From contig OZ020615.1 of assembly GCA_963971575.1 (NCBI GenBank), positions 64,799,379 through 64,863,378 on the forward strand: a stretch of DNA of 64,000 bases. The letters run 5' to 3'. The DNA comes from Liopterus haemorrhoidalis (lineage: Eukaryota > Arthropoda > Insecta > Coleoptera > Dytiscidae). The notes beneath the pieces are model-generated. The model was not told the DNA's origin. It did no database searches and saw only the letters and a list, made by a program, of their open reading frames with translations. The translations under genes were made by a program, and so were the position numbers. Shown here piece by piece: positions 37,495 to 51,200 of this stretch; position 1 is the stretch's first letter, and every line of letters starts with the position of its first letter.

Positions 37495-39130
37495 GGATTC
37501 TTTAATATCTCTTCGGGTCGATGGGATATCGACTTAGTTTTTGCTTACAAAGATTACACATACATATGCCGAAAAACTTATTTCAGGATTTTGTCCTAAT
37601 CAACCCCTAAAGGGGTGAATCTACAAACGGGGTGAATTTTACATCCCGTCGTATTTCCTGTGTTTGTTGAGTTATAAGGTTTCTTTTTGGCACATAGGTG
37701 TCTTTTTATAATATCTCGAAATGGTTTTGACAGTTTTTTAAAATTTCACCCCTAAAGGGTGAAAAGGGGTAATATGTGATTTCAAGGATTCTTTAATATC
37801 TCTTAGGACCAATAAGATATCGACTTGCTTTTTGCTTACAAAAAATACCCATACAAAACCGAAAAACTAATTCCAGCATTTTGTCCTTATCAACCCCTAA
37901 AGGGGTGAATCTACAATTGGGGCGAATTATACATCCCGCCGTATTTCCTGTGATTGTTGAGATGTGACATTACTGTTTGGCACATAGGTGTATTTTTAAA
38001 ATATTTCGAAATGGTTTTGACAGTTTTTTTAAATTTCAGCCCCAAAGGGTGAAAAGGGGTGACATGTGATTTCAAGGATTCCTTAATATTTCTTAGGACC
38101 AATAAGATATCAACTTAGTTTTTGCTTACGAAGATTACCCATACAAATGCCGAAAAACTTATTTCAGGATTTTGCCCTAATCAACCCCTAAAGGGGTGAA
38201 TCTACAATCGGGGTGAATTTTACATCCCGTCGTATTTCCTGTGTTTGTTGAGTTCTAAGGTTTCTTTTTGGCACATAGGTGTCTTTTTATAATATCTCGA
38301 AATGGTTTTGACAGTTTTTTAAAATTTCACCCCTAAAGGGTGAAAAGGGGTAATATGTGATTTCAAGGATTCTTTAATATCTCTTAGGACCAATAAGATA
38401 TCCACTTGCTTTTTGCTTACAAAAAATACCCATACAAAACCGAAAAACTAATTCCAGCATTTTGTCCTTATCAACCCCTAAAGGGGTGAATCTACAATTG
38501 GGGCGAATTATACATCCCGCCGTATTTCCTGTGATTGTTGAGATGTGACATTACTGTTTGGCACATAGGTGTATTTTTAAAATATTTCGAAATGGTTTTG
38601 ACAGTTTTTTTAAATTTCACCCCTAAAGGGTGAAAAGGGGTAATATGTGATTTCAAGGATTCTTTAATATCTCTTAGGACCAATAAGATATCGACTTGCT
38701 TTTTGCTTACAAAAATTACCCATACAAATACCGAAAAACTAATTTCAGGATTTTGTTCTTATCAACCCCTAAAGGGGTGAATCTACAATTGGGGTGAATT
38801 ATACATCCCGTCGTATTTCCTGTGATTGTTGAGATGTAACATTACTTTTTGGCACATAGGTGTATTTTTAAAATATTTCGAAATGACAGTTTTATAAATT
38901 TCAGCCCCAAAGGGGGAAAAAGGGTGACATGTGATTTCAAGGATTCCTTAATATCTCTTAGGACCAATAAGATACCGACTTGGTTTTTGCTTACAAAGAT
39001 TACTCATACAAATGCCGAAAAACTTATTTCAGGATTTTGCCTAATCAACCCCTGAAGGTGTGAATCTACAAACGGGGTGAATTATACATCCCGTCGTATT
39101 TCCTGTGTTTGTTGTGTTATACAATTTCTT
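37495..39130. repeat. Tandem array, unit about 290 bp
   Basis: Units start GGATTCTTTAATATCTCTTA at 37495, 37786, 38076, 38367, 38657 and 38941, spacing 284-291. Each contains CCCCTAAAGGGGTGAATCTA and TTTCACCCCTAAAGGGTGAA, both partly self-complementary. Alternate units resemble each other more (type A/B order). No coding sense. Confidence 0.92.
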
Positions 39131-39245
39131 TTTTGCACAAATGTGTCTTTTTAAAATATCTCGAAATAGTATTGAAAAACGCATGTTTATATAAAAAAAA
39201 AAATAGGATATTTTCATATTAAAAAAGAATAAGCAGAACATGTTA

Positions 39246-39472
39246 TATACCCTGACTTCAAAAAGAAATTACATAAGAGTTGGCTATGGAAAAATAAAAT
39301 AATGTATACTACAAGCTTTATGTAACAATAAATAACTTATGACAACAAGAGTGATTTAATTAATTCAGACAGTAAATTAATTCTAAAGCTTTCTGTTGAC
39401 ATTACTTTTATTTTCCATAGCCAACCCTTATGCAATTTCTTTTTGAACTCATGGTATAAATGATATATTAAT
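39246..39472. mobile_element. Foldback MITE
   Basis: About 225 bp, mostly an inverted repeat of some 55 bp: TTCAAAAAGAAATTACATAA and GAGTTGGCTATGGAAAA pair with the right side. Ends TATACC..GGTATA. Confidence 0.8.
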
Positions 39473-40641
39473 AAAGAAAACTGATGTATATATTATCAAT
39501 TATGCATTTATTCAACTAAAATTATGGTCAGGTGAAAAACAAAATGAAATCAGTATGGAATAACATTAAAATTAATGAAAGTAAATACTTCTTATAATTG
39601 TGAAACCATCCATTTATCCATGATTTACTGGCATAATGTTTTTTTATGTTCATTTAGCCTTTTTTCCCAGCAATTTTTAACCTAAACATAACAAAACGTT
39701 TCCTTATTTTTAATTTTAATTTGTAACAATTTAAAATATGTGCACAGTTTACATTATCTACATTACTCATCACAAACACAACAATATTCACTATTAAACG
39801 TCTAAATATACGTATAATATTTGAAAATATCACTTAAATCTGTTGAAACACAAGCTAAACACATGTAAACCATATATAATCTGTAACAAAGTTGGTAGAA
39901 ACATGGCGGACTTCAGCTCGACCAATAGAAAATGAGACCATCGTATGGCCACACTGTCTTTATACAGTCACTGTACTGCAAATCCCTATTATGTACATTT
40001 ATTGTTTAAACATCTTTATTCTTTATAATAAAATATTGTCCTTTTTTAAAAATAACATTTATTGAAATACAGAGTACAATTTGTGCACAAATTGGCATTA
40101 AAGACTAGTTTTAAATAAGGCAACTTTGGATATGGCTTAATATCTGACTCCAAATAAGGCCACTTAAATGCATTATTGGTTTAAGCCAATTCATAAGTCA
40201 CATTTTTTTTTTTCAGACTTGACTAATGACGTCACAATATATGATTACGTCATCGTCAAGTCCAGTATTTGGCATACGTATGTCGTAATAATAAATATTA
40301 GAAATATTATTGGTAACTCTATTTGTACAATAATGCAAACACTAATGTAAAAACGGAAAAAAAACGATAATAAATAAAAAATTGATGCATAAAAATATAA
40401 TAAAAGTAAAATTAGAGTAAAAAAGTGTTGAGATTAAAAAAAAACTAATTTTTGTCATTTTTCAGGATTTCGTAGGTAAGTAAATAAATCAACATACGTG
40501 GATTTATGGTTGTGATGTAAAAATGAACTTTTTTTTCCTTGTTATTATTTGGAGGAAAGGAATAAGGCAGAATGTAGGTGAGTCTGAAAGTTAGTTCATT
40601 TTCATTTCAAGTACTCTTGTACAAAAATAAATATTTACCTA

Positions 40642-41293
40642 AAAAATCAGCTGTGGTCACCACAGGACCAACCGCCATCACAAAATACTTGTATAAAATA
40701 CATTCTAGCAGCAGAGTAGAAATAACTTGGCCTAATATTTTCTAACAGATATTATTTATCATGACCATGGAAAAGTTACATATAAGTATGAAAAAAAAAA
40801 AAAAATCAGCTGTGGCCACCACAGGACCGACCGCAATCACAAAATACTTGTATAAAATACATTCTAGCAGCAGAGTAGAGATAACTTGGCCTAATATTTT
40901 CTAACAGAGATATTATTTATCATGACCATGGAAGCGTTACATATAAGTATGAAAAATTAGATACTTAAAAAAATTTCGAAAAACTTTTCAAAATTTTTCG
41001 TTTTATCAAAAAATGTCTCAAATAAAAGTTGTTAGTTATTGCTTTATAGCAACTTTTGTTAAATACATTTTATCGAAATATTTTTCTGTTGTTAAATATT
41101 CGCAAAAATCTTAAAATCGACACGAGTAAACTCCCATTTCTAGTTAACCGATTTTTACTAAAGGTTGATCAACTCGTGCCATTGATGTCAAAAGCTTAAA
41201 TATGCAGTTTCATAAAAATTCTTTTAGCCGAATTTGCTCTGCAAGTGTACACAGACCAACGGACGGACAGTCCGTCAAAAAAAAAAAAAATGT
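40642..41293 (-). mobile_element. R2 repeats, head-to-tail partial pair
   Basis: A 155-bp terminal piece (40642-40796) is followed directly by a second copy (40797-41293) that lacks the GGCGGTCGG end. Both start with the stem-loop CTGTGG..CCACAG. Tandem junctions like this are known by-products of rolling-circle transposition. Confidence 0.7.
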
Positions 41294-41488
41294 AACATTA
41301 TAAACCCGGTTAAAAATGAGATTCGATTGAATTTGAGATAATTATAATCATACAATTAATAAAATTTGGCACATCTTAATTTTTTATGCATCAATTTTTT
41401 TCTCCGTTGTATATTTAAAAAAAAAAATTTCTTTGGCTTTAAACCTGGATTCTTAAATACTATAAAATCCTAAACAAACCACAGTGGA

Positions 41489-42207
41489 CTAAAATTGAAT
41501 CCTATATTTACTCCCCGATCCATCATTAGACGATTTGCCTTCTCTTCCAAGCGAAGAACCTCTACGATTCTGTGAAGCAAACAACCTCAACTTGGATGGA
41601 GGTGGAAGAGAACTTGCGGAATTATCACTTAACGTAGAAGCAGAGTTTCTTTCGCTAGAAACCGGTGTTGTAGTTCCACGTGAAGAGGTTTTACGTAAAC
41701 TAGATCGTGAATCGCTTTCAGATAATCGTCCGTATTCTCCAAGTTTACGAGGTGGTGGAATTAAGCTACGTGCCGGTGATTGTCTTTTGTTACTGCTGTT
41801 TGAACTAAGTGAATCTCCACCGTCTGATTTTTTACGTAATTGCAGTTCGGAGTTATCCAGACGATTGTATTCACCTAAGCGTTTCGGAAGTCCACTGCGG
41901 TGTGAACGGGGTGGTCTCGGTAAGGAACTAGGAGGTAGACTACCAGATCTATGTCGTATTTCAGCGTTATCATTTGTCGTAGAGTTGTTTGGTCCCTGGG
42001 TTTCGTTGTTATCCTGCATCCTTTGTTGTTGCGAGCTTAAACCTTGTTTCTCTAACAACAATATCTCACCGCTCTCGTGTCTCGATGATGGTACTAATGT
42101 TTGTAAGAAACCGGTCGATTCGAATATTGAATTATTTGTTGTTACACCCGCCAATAATGGTTTGGGTATTTTTCCTTTTCTCTGCGCAGTGCTTGAATTA
42201 GTGAATC
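41489..42207 (-). CDS. AMOT: Angiomotin exon 11 (C-terminal tail, stop)
   Basis: Residues about 751-989: a disordered Ser/Pro/Arg-rich tail. LGEYNRL and LGEYGRL form an internal repeat, with PPPRK and PPPSK proline patches, ending YRIQF. The stop is TAG at 41491-41489. Acceptor GTTTTCCAG|GATTC. The opposite strand is also open for over 200 codons here, but only the minus frame continues the angiomotin frame. Confidence 0.92.
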
Positions 42208-45200
42208 CTGGAAAACAGCAAAGACCCCGCTGAAATGGAATAGAGAAAAAGATATGTTGGGATAATGTAACCAGGACCTGTGGATAATCGGTTAATCACA
42301 GCACGCCACAAAATAAACTCTTTAGCCGAGTAAATGCGACACGCCATGCTTTTGGGATTTGTTAAATAGGCACTGATCTGATTGTATGAGTGTTAGAGAC
42401 AGAGACAGCCGATACTTCTACCCACATTTATATCTTACTAGCTGCCCACGCCCGCCTTCGCTCGGGGACAATCCCTTATTATTGACCAAACTTATTTTTT
42501 TTTTTAATTTACAACATTCTCGTAATTAGGTGACCGGAAAAAATAGTACTATAAACATATGAAATAAGAGACCTGTATTTTAACTTTTCCTAAGAAAAAA
42601 ATTGATGTGAAGTGTGAATATTCACACATTTCAGGGTTTCGCAGGTATATAATAAGTGAAGGCGGTATGCTGAGTGTGTAGGACAAATTTTACTTTGTAG
42701 TAATCACGGCAAAATGAACGTTATTTTTAAAATAATTTATCATCTGTGAATCATATAATAAGACTGGTTATTAAATTTACGCTCTTAAAAATTAAATACA
42801 ACATTTGTCAAAATATAACTAGAATTTTGACAAAATAATTTCACATAATAAAAATGCAAAAAAAAAAACAGAAAAAATAAAATTCACTCCGTACTCGAAC
42901 TCAAAACCCATCGTTTTCCAGCTCATTTTAGCAGTGCTCTAACCCATTACACTATCGCACGCTTTGCATGGGAGTGTCTTACATTGGTATAACTTTTGTA
43001 CTTTGTGAACCAAAAACCACAAAAAATGTGTTATTTTCCGAAAACATAATCTGATCAAAAATTCCTGTTGTACTATTTCAGTTCACACCAATATACATTA
43101 CTTAGAATTTTTTTAGAATTTTAGTTTAAACCATCTGGGCTACAGGGTGTGGGACAAAAATTTTTTTGCACAATTTTGGCAAAAATCGCATCAAAATAAT
43201 TTATTTTGAAAAAATAAAAATTTGATCGTTAATCCACGTACTAAGGGCTTTCATTTGATACCCTAATCAGAATTTAAAAAAAATATTTTTTTTTTCGATG
43301 AGCACATATTTGTTTATATTTTTAGAGGGATATGTTTTTTAGATGTTTTAGTAATTTTGCTATGTGCGGGTCAAAGAGTTGTATAAGCATGCCAAATTTC
43401 AAGTCTCTAGGTTTAGCCGTTTGGCTACAATTTTTACCGAACAGACAGACAGACAGACGACAAAATGACGGTATAAGGGTTTTTTGGTCATACCTACAAA
43501 ACCCTATATGCGTTAAATATATGGAAAACATGGATTTCGTTTTACCCGCGCGAACAAATATAACTTTGGAAGTTCTAAACCTATTTTAGACATACCAAGT
43601 AAAAAAAAAATCGGCTGTGGCCACCATAGGACCGACCGCCATCATAAAGTACTTATATAAATTACATTCTAGCAGTAGAGTAGAAATAACTTGCCCTAAT
43701 ATTTTCTAACAGAGATATTATTAATCATGACCATGGAAACGTTACATATAAATATGAAAAAATTGAGACTTGAAAATTTTACAGAAATTATTTAAAATTT
43801 TTCGTTTTATCAAAAAACGTCTCAAATAAAAGTTATTACTTTTGTTTAATAAATTTTTTCGAGATATTTTTCTGTTGTGAAATATTCGCAAAAATCTTAA
43901 AATCGACACGAGTAAACTCCCATTTTTAGTCAACCGATTTTTACCAAAAGTTGATTAACTCGTGCCATTGAAGGCAGAAGCTTAAATAAGTTTCATAAAA
44001 ATCCTTTCAGCCGAATTTGCTCTGCACGTAATACACAGACAGACGGACAGACAGACCGACAGACATCATGCTAAAAATAGTCAAAACGTTATGTAGGGAC
44101 CTCAATTCGTGGAGATCCATCGAAATCTCGAAACGTCAAAATTGGTATGATTACAATACCTCCCTTATATATGTTGGCGGTCGGAAAAAAAATTCGTGGA
44201 ATGTTTAACAAGTGCATCTTTTTGTTTTTATATCGTGGAACAAATAACCATCGTTGCCGTGCGTCACAAAATATTAAATAACTAATTGTTTTTATATAAT
44301 TACAATATTATTTTATAAATTCTAAAAATCGTTTTCGTCTGTCTCAGGTACCATAAGGATAATGATGGATATTTTGCTTCAAAAACATTCACAACACTGG
44401 TAGCATTCATTTATTTTAAAAAAATAATCACTTAGCATGCGTAATTACATTCAGAATCATGCAAAAAATACTCAAAAAAAATTTTAATATCATATGTTTA
44501 GATATAATACTTAAAAATCAAATATAGAGCCTCTAAAAAATATATGAAATGAGTGCAGAGGTGCTTATTGACGTGTTCAGAGGTTCTGTATTCGATCTAA
44601 CATAAATAAAAATAAAATGAATTTAATATAAACGCTAAAACAAAACACACTTTACAACTGGACTTTCTATCGGACTCACTAGATCTGCTAATCACTGCGT
44701 AGTAATCTGTACACTTAAAATGTCTTATATACAAATAAATAGAATTTACATTAATAAAAGTTTAATAGTGTACGGGAGTGCACAGAAAGTATAAAATAAA
44801 TTAATATAATGATCAGCAGTCTAATAGAACGTTTCAGTTTCGCTTACCTTACTAAGAAGTTGCGAATCTAATTGACTATCAAGTTCTTTTAGTTGATCGT
44901 CAAGAGTTTTTTTTGTCGAGTCGAAACTCTTGTTTGATTCGTATTTGCTGTACGATGGCATGTGGTATGATGAATCACTTCCAGCGTATGAGTTACTGGA
45001 GCCAAATCCTGTAGAACCTGTCAAAACGCTGCTCACTGGAAAAAAAAATTGTGTGAATTAACACACATTTCAGGGTTTTGTAGGTGAAAGTGAAGAAAAC
45101 CCATAAAAAATACGTATGGATTTTTTGAAGATCGTGAACGCTCAAAAAAATTAAAATGGAAAGGAGTGATAACAAAATTGATGTGAAGTGTGAATTTGCA

Positions 45201-48200
45201 CACATTTCAGGGTTTCGTAGGTATTTAGTAACTGAATGATGATTATTTGGGATGCCAAAACAAATTTTATGTCAAAATATAGTTTTATGAATTTTAATTC
45301 GAATGCCTAATACCATTATTTAAGTTTCTAAATATATGCAGTATTTTTTTTATATAGCAAGGTTCATTAAGATTTTGAAAATTGAGCCTATGGCTTCCAT
45401 TGGTTGCTTAAATAAAACTTATTATTATATTATTATTATTATTAAATCATAAGCCCCGCCCTCTGATTTCGTTCAAACATAGAATTAAATAATAATTTCA
45501 ACACTTCCTACTGGTTATTAAATTTACGCTTTTAAAAATTAAATGCAACATTTACCAAAATATAACTAGAATTTTGACAAAATAATTGAAACAAAATATA
45601 AATGCAAAAAAAAAAACAAAAATTAAAATTGACAGGAATCGAACTCTAGTTTGCAAATTACGAAGCGACGACACAACGCATTATGCTACGAGCGCTTACT
45701 TATCTAGTGTGTTACATAGCGAATTAAATATTTAACATATTTTAGTTAAAAACACAAAAAATGCGTTATTTTCCGAAAACATAATCTGATCAAAAATTCC
45801 TGTTGTACTATTCCGGTTCACACCAATGTACATTACTTAGAATTTTTTCAGATTTTTAGTTTAAACCATCTGGGCTACAGGGTGTGGCACAAAATTTTGG
45901 CAAAAATCGCGTCAAAATAATTTATTTTGCAAAAATAAAATTTTGATCGTTAATCCACGTACCAAGGGCTTTCATTTGATACCCTACACAGAATTGTAAA
46001 AAAATATTTTTTTTTCGATGAGCATATATTTTTACATTTTTAGGGGGATATGTTTTTTAGATGTTTTAGTATTTTTCCTATGTGCGGGTCAAAGAGTTGT
46101 ATAAGCATGGCAAATTTCAACTCTCTAGGTGCTGCCGTTTGGCTACAATTTTTACCGAACAGACAGACAGACAGACAGACGACAAAATGACGGTATAAGG
46201 GTTGTTTGGTCATACCTACAAAACCCTAAAAAGGTCTTCACTTTCACTACTACGCGAGGGGAAAAGATATAAGCTAACACCCAAGTAATTTGGTAATTTG
46301 TATTAAAAAATGCTCGTGGAACCCTTGAGGACCTTGTTTGGAACCCCAGGGTTCCATGGAACACAGTTTTAAGAACGCTGGTGAACTAATTAAAAATAGA
46401 AGAATAGTATTTAACGTCCAATTTTGTATAATGGTAGAATTAGGAAATAATTTCATTCAGCTTTTTGGACAAGTAGCGTTTATTTTAAACAACACAACGT
46501 TTCACCAACAACATTGTTGGCTTCTTCAGGTGCTATAACAATAACAATAACGAAATTATTTCCTAATTCTAATTAAAAATCTCAACTGATAATGCTCAAG
46601 ACATGATAGTATGAAAACATACCTAATTCCTCCCTGGATACAGATGTTCCGAGAACTGTTTCCAGGTCTGGACTTCCATGTAGGCTTGGATGGGGAGTAT
46701 GATGAGGTGAACGACCCAACATACTCGGGTACGATGAACTTGTAGAAACATCTTTATCGTAAGTATGTTTGTGTAACACCTTTATCATGGCATCTCTCTC
46801 CGCTAACTTAGACTCAAGATCTTTAACCCTAAAAAAAAAATATTACCATTCAAAGATGGAAAAGGTAATATAAGAAATGAAGTCAGGTCTTCTTCCCATT
46901 AATCGGTGTTCCCCAGGGATCTGTCTTAGGCCCCATTCTATTCCTACTATTCATAAATGATATTACTTATTACATAAATTATCATCTTACAATGTTTGCC
47001 GACGATACATCTCTCAGGCAAAAATAACGCAGAAATAAATGAAAAAATAATCTCTCTTATACATGAACTCAACAACTGGTTCCTGTTTAATAAATTATAC
47101 TTAAATGCCTCCAAAACTAACTATATGATCTTTAGAACTTTGCAAAGTAATAGTCAAATTAATATAAATATTAAAATAAATAATGAATATCTTAAATCAG
47201 AAAATGAAACAAAATTTTTAGGCCTGTACATCGATGAACATTTAAGTTGGAAAGCCCACTGTCAAAAACTACTAAAATCATTAAATTCAGCTCACTTTCA
47301 AATAAAAAATTTAAAAAATATTGTAAGTCATGAGACCATTATTATGCACAATTTTATAGTAGGCTTAAGTATGGAATATGCTTCTGGGGATCATCAACTA
47401 TGGCAGATGACATATTTATTTCCTAGAAAAGAATAATACGTTGTATAGCAAACAAAAGACGCACTGAATCATGCAGACCTCTTTTTGTAAAATACAAATT
47501 ATTAACAGTTTCTGGTATTTACATCTTAGAGTTGTTGGTCTATGTATTTAAAAATCAAATATACTTTGCTCGCCATTTGAACCAGCATTCATATAACACC
47601 AGAGGGAAAGATTGTTTCAGAACTCCAGCAAACATGCTGGAACTGACAAAAATATCACCAAAAACTGTTGGTATTAAATTATTTAATTCAATGCCATTCC
47701 ATGTCAGAAATGAAACGCAGTTTGCTGTATTTAAGCGGAAGATTATGGTATTTCTTATAGAGCATTGTGTATACTCAATGAATGAATACTTGAAATCTTG
47801 TAAGGACTGGTGTAGTCATGCCAATGGGGAACATTGATTTTGGGTAATTTAATGTATGATTTTATTGTTTTATCAATTGTATAACTTGTTTTACTTTTCA
47901 AAATCTATGTAAAATTATAAATTCATGTACTGACATATCCTACATGCAGTCCTGTACTTTGTTCTTTAAAAAAATAGAGTATAAATCATACCTTGATTCG
48001 AGGTCTGCAACTTTCTTTTGAGCAGCGTGTACTTCATCCATATGTCGTATCTTCTCTGTTCTTGCTTCTGCGATAAGTTTTTCTGTTTCTTGACTTGTTT
48101 TTTCCAACGCAGCAATTTTAGCATCTCTACAAAATATATTCATAAAAATAATACTAAAAATTTGAATATAATTTAAATTCTTACTTTGGAATACTTGCTG

Positions 48201-51200
48201 CATCTATAGCAGCTTGTCGTAAAGCACTCTCCTCCAAATATCTCTGTTCCCATTTAGCGCAATCACCTTCGAGTCTCATAATTTTTTCATCTTTCTCTCG
48301 TAATCGTCTCTTGAGTTCGGGTCCTGATTCTGGACCTACGTGGTCCTGTGAATTATAGTCGTTGGATGGATGATCACCTCCAGAAGCTTTAGATCGTTCG
48401 TTCCTCAGTTCTTGTTCAAGTTGTAGCCGTAATTTTCGTTCGGTCTGTTCTCGACGGTCACTCGCTAGTTGTAATGATGATAAAGCACGCTGCAGTTGGG
48501 ATACACGTTCAACATACATTTGCTTCTTACGACACTATAAAAAAAAATTATGTGAAGTGTGAGGTTTCATAATTCAGAGTTTCGTAGCTATCTTGTAAAT
48601 GATAGTTAACAGCATGATGATTGATTAGGACGATATTTTTTGCTACAATACCATCAAAAATTTCAACATGAATTTTATTTTCCTGTAGAGATGAAAACTT
48701 TATGTTAAACCTATTTTCCATCTCGGAATTTTTGATTTCGAATCTTTTGTATTATTCAAAAAATTTAGTTTGAGGCATCAAATTTAGAATTTCAGATTGT
48801 TCAATGAGTCTTATTGGTAAATAAGGTCGAAGACAAAAGTTTTATAGTATATTTTTGCCAAAATACGTATCAAAATTGAAAGGTTGTTAAAATTTTTTTT
48901 TTATTCGTTTCTCTAGTTTTCTCTTGTTTCAAATGAAAAACATATAATGTAAAGATACCTCTTCCTCGAGACGAACAACATTCCCTTGTGCGTTAGTTAG
49001 AGCTGTATCTAAGATATCGATATGTGTTCTTTGTTCTTGTAATGTTGCTCTCTGCGCAGCCAGTTCGATTTCTTGTCTTTCTTTCGCAGCCACCAGTTCT
49101 TTATCTGCAAAACAAAATTAAACACTTTATTTATGGACGTATACAATCAAGCAATAGACCATATTAGTAATTACGTCACTAAAGTTGTATTTTGGAAGTA
49201 TAAATTAAGTTTTCAAAGTAAGAGAATGTTTCACATCAAAACTACAAGTCAATATTTGTTTATTAAAATTCTTATTTTATACATTATAATTTAATGTCAT
49301 TATTTTTGCAGAATAATATTATTTTGCAGGTTAATTTTGAAAATTTTACGTTAATAATCGTTATTATGGCAAGTAACATAAAGTCTGTTCCAAACGGTTA
49401 GGCGGAACTAGATTTTGCAATCTGGTTACTTTCATCGTTTAAATCATGCTTTTCAGCCGTTTTGTTTAAGCTTTGTAAATCATACTTGCAACAAACATTT
49501 TTTGGTTAAGGTTAATATCATTTTAAAATATCATTTTCTTTATATTTTGATTTTTTGTGTCATTCTTAATACAAATATCCCATTTATTTATTTTTTTCTC
49601 ATTAAAATATGTAAGAAAAATAATTTAATTTTGACATATGTCATTCGTTTGCATGGTTTCATTGTTGGAATTTTAAATTTTGACATTCCAACGTGAAAAA
49701 TCAAATAACCCAAGCAAGGTCCCTTTTCGTGACAACCTAAAAGAACGAAATTCCCATTTAGTTCCGCCTAACTGTTTGAAACAGACTGTAGCAATAAGTG
49801 TGTATGCCATATCTAAAATGGTTTGAAGGAACAATATGTTGTTTTTATTTTATCCATTATTGTTTTTCATTTTCATCTGTCAAAAAACGAAAAAATTTGC
49901 AATTAAGAATGTAGCTGTAGTGGTTACAATTTGGAGCAAAACAATACTCCATTATGCATTCTAAAACAAAAGATTAATGATTTCTTAGTGTTAATTAAAT
50001 AAATACTAAAGATATTTCGATTTTCATACTATCTAAAAACGTAACCTATAAATATATCTTCGAATCCTTATTTATATGTTTATAAAATCATTATTCTATA
50101 ATATATTATCTGGACTGTATATATTAGTATATATTTATCAAAAATACATAATTTTTGCTCCAAAATTGAAGATATTCATAAAATTAAGGTAACAAAAGTA
50201 ATGTCACATTTTTTTAAACCAGTCAAAAATTTCCAAAGGATTCAGCTCTCAGATGGTAGCACATGTATGTGACGACACACTAATATGGACTATTGGAATC
50301 ATGACGAATTTAAAGGCAAAAAAATTACTGAATAATTTTTTGTTTCATTTCAATTGTGGATTATTTTTGCTCTTCACTCTTTTATTCTAGTAAATCATAC
50401 GTACTTACTGAAATCAGTTTGTGTTCAATAATAATTTTGAAATTCATTTGTGAAGTAAAAAATTTCTTTAGTTTATCTTATTCTAAACTTCACGTTAACT
50501 CAACAATTAATAATTAATAAGTTTTTCAATTTTTAGTTTTGAGTTATGATGTCTGAAATGACTTAAGTACTTTGTTGCGGCGTCTCGATTATTTACAAAC
50601 TTACTTTGTGTGATTAACTGTGTGATGAGAACTTCACGTTTGTTTAACTCTTTCCTTAGACTGTCCGATCCTGGCATATCGCTGACTGGCGTACGCATTG
50701 TGAGTAACTGCGTTGACAGCAACTCGACCTGCTCACGTAAAGCACGGTTCAGTTCTTGAAGTCGTCGACCGTCGCTTTGGAGGCGACTACGTGCTGCCCT
50801 TTCCAATCTCTCTCTTCGTTCACAAGATTGCACTAATTCTTCATGTGCACGATACACTTTTCCGATTTCCAGCTCCAACTAAAAATACAATACAGCATTG
50901 AATCAGACCTTCAAATAATAAACTTTCTTTGAGGACACCTATACTTCCTTATTTTTTTGTATTTCTAATATACTTCTTTATCTATGATATATTTTTATGT
51001 TATTCTAGTAATTGACCATTTTTAGGGTTTTGTAGGTATGACCAAAAAACCCTTATACAAGCAGTTCACTTTTGTAAGAACAAACTAGATCTGGTTATTT
51101 TGGTTACTTTTATAGTGTGTTACTGACTTTAAATGTCAATTAAAAATATTCCTTACGCTGTAAAACCGACTTTAGGTTGATAAGGTTATGATCATTATAA

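Larger units (their letters stand above)
37400..39985. mobile_element. Inverted repeat bracketing the 290-bp array
   Basis: CAGTGACTGTATAAAGACAG-TGTGGCCATA occurs at about 37419-37448 and in reverse at about 39946-39975. The whole array plus a foldback MITE thus sits between inverted arms, suggesting a transposon that picked up or generated the array. Confidence 0.65.

Noticed and set aside
37495..39130. CRISPR-like array
   Set aside because: The whole 290-bp unit is repeated with no unique spacers, and the genome is eukaryotic; it is a satellite.
41535..42233. Long plus-strand open frame of about 230 codons
   Set aside because: It is the antisense of angiomotin exon 11; the minus strand continues the gene's frame and has family-like repeats.
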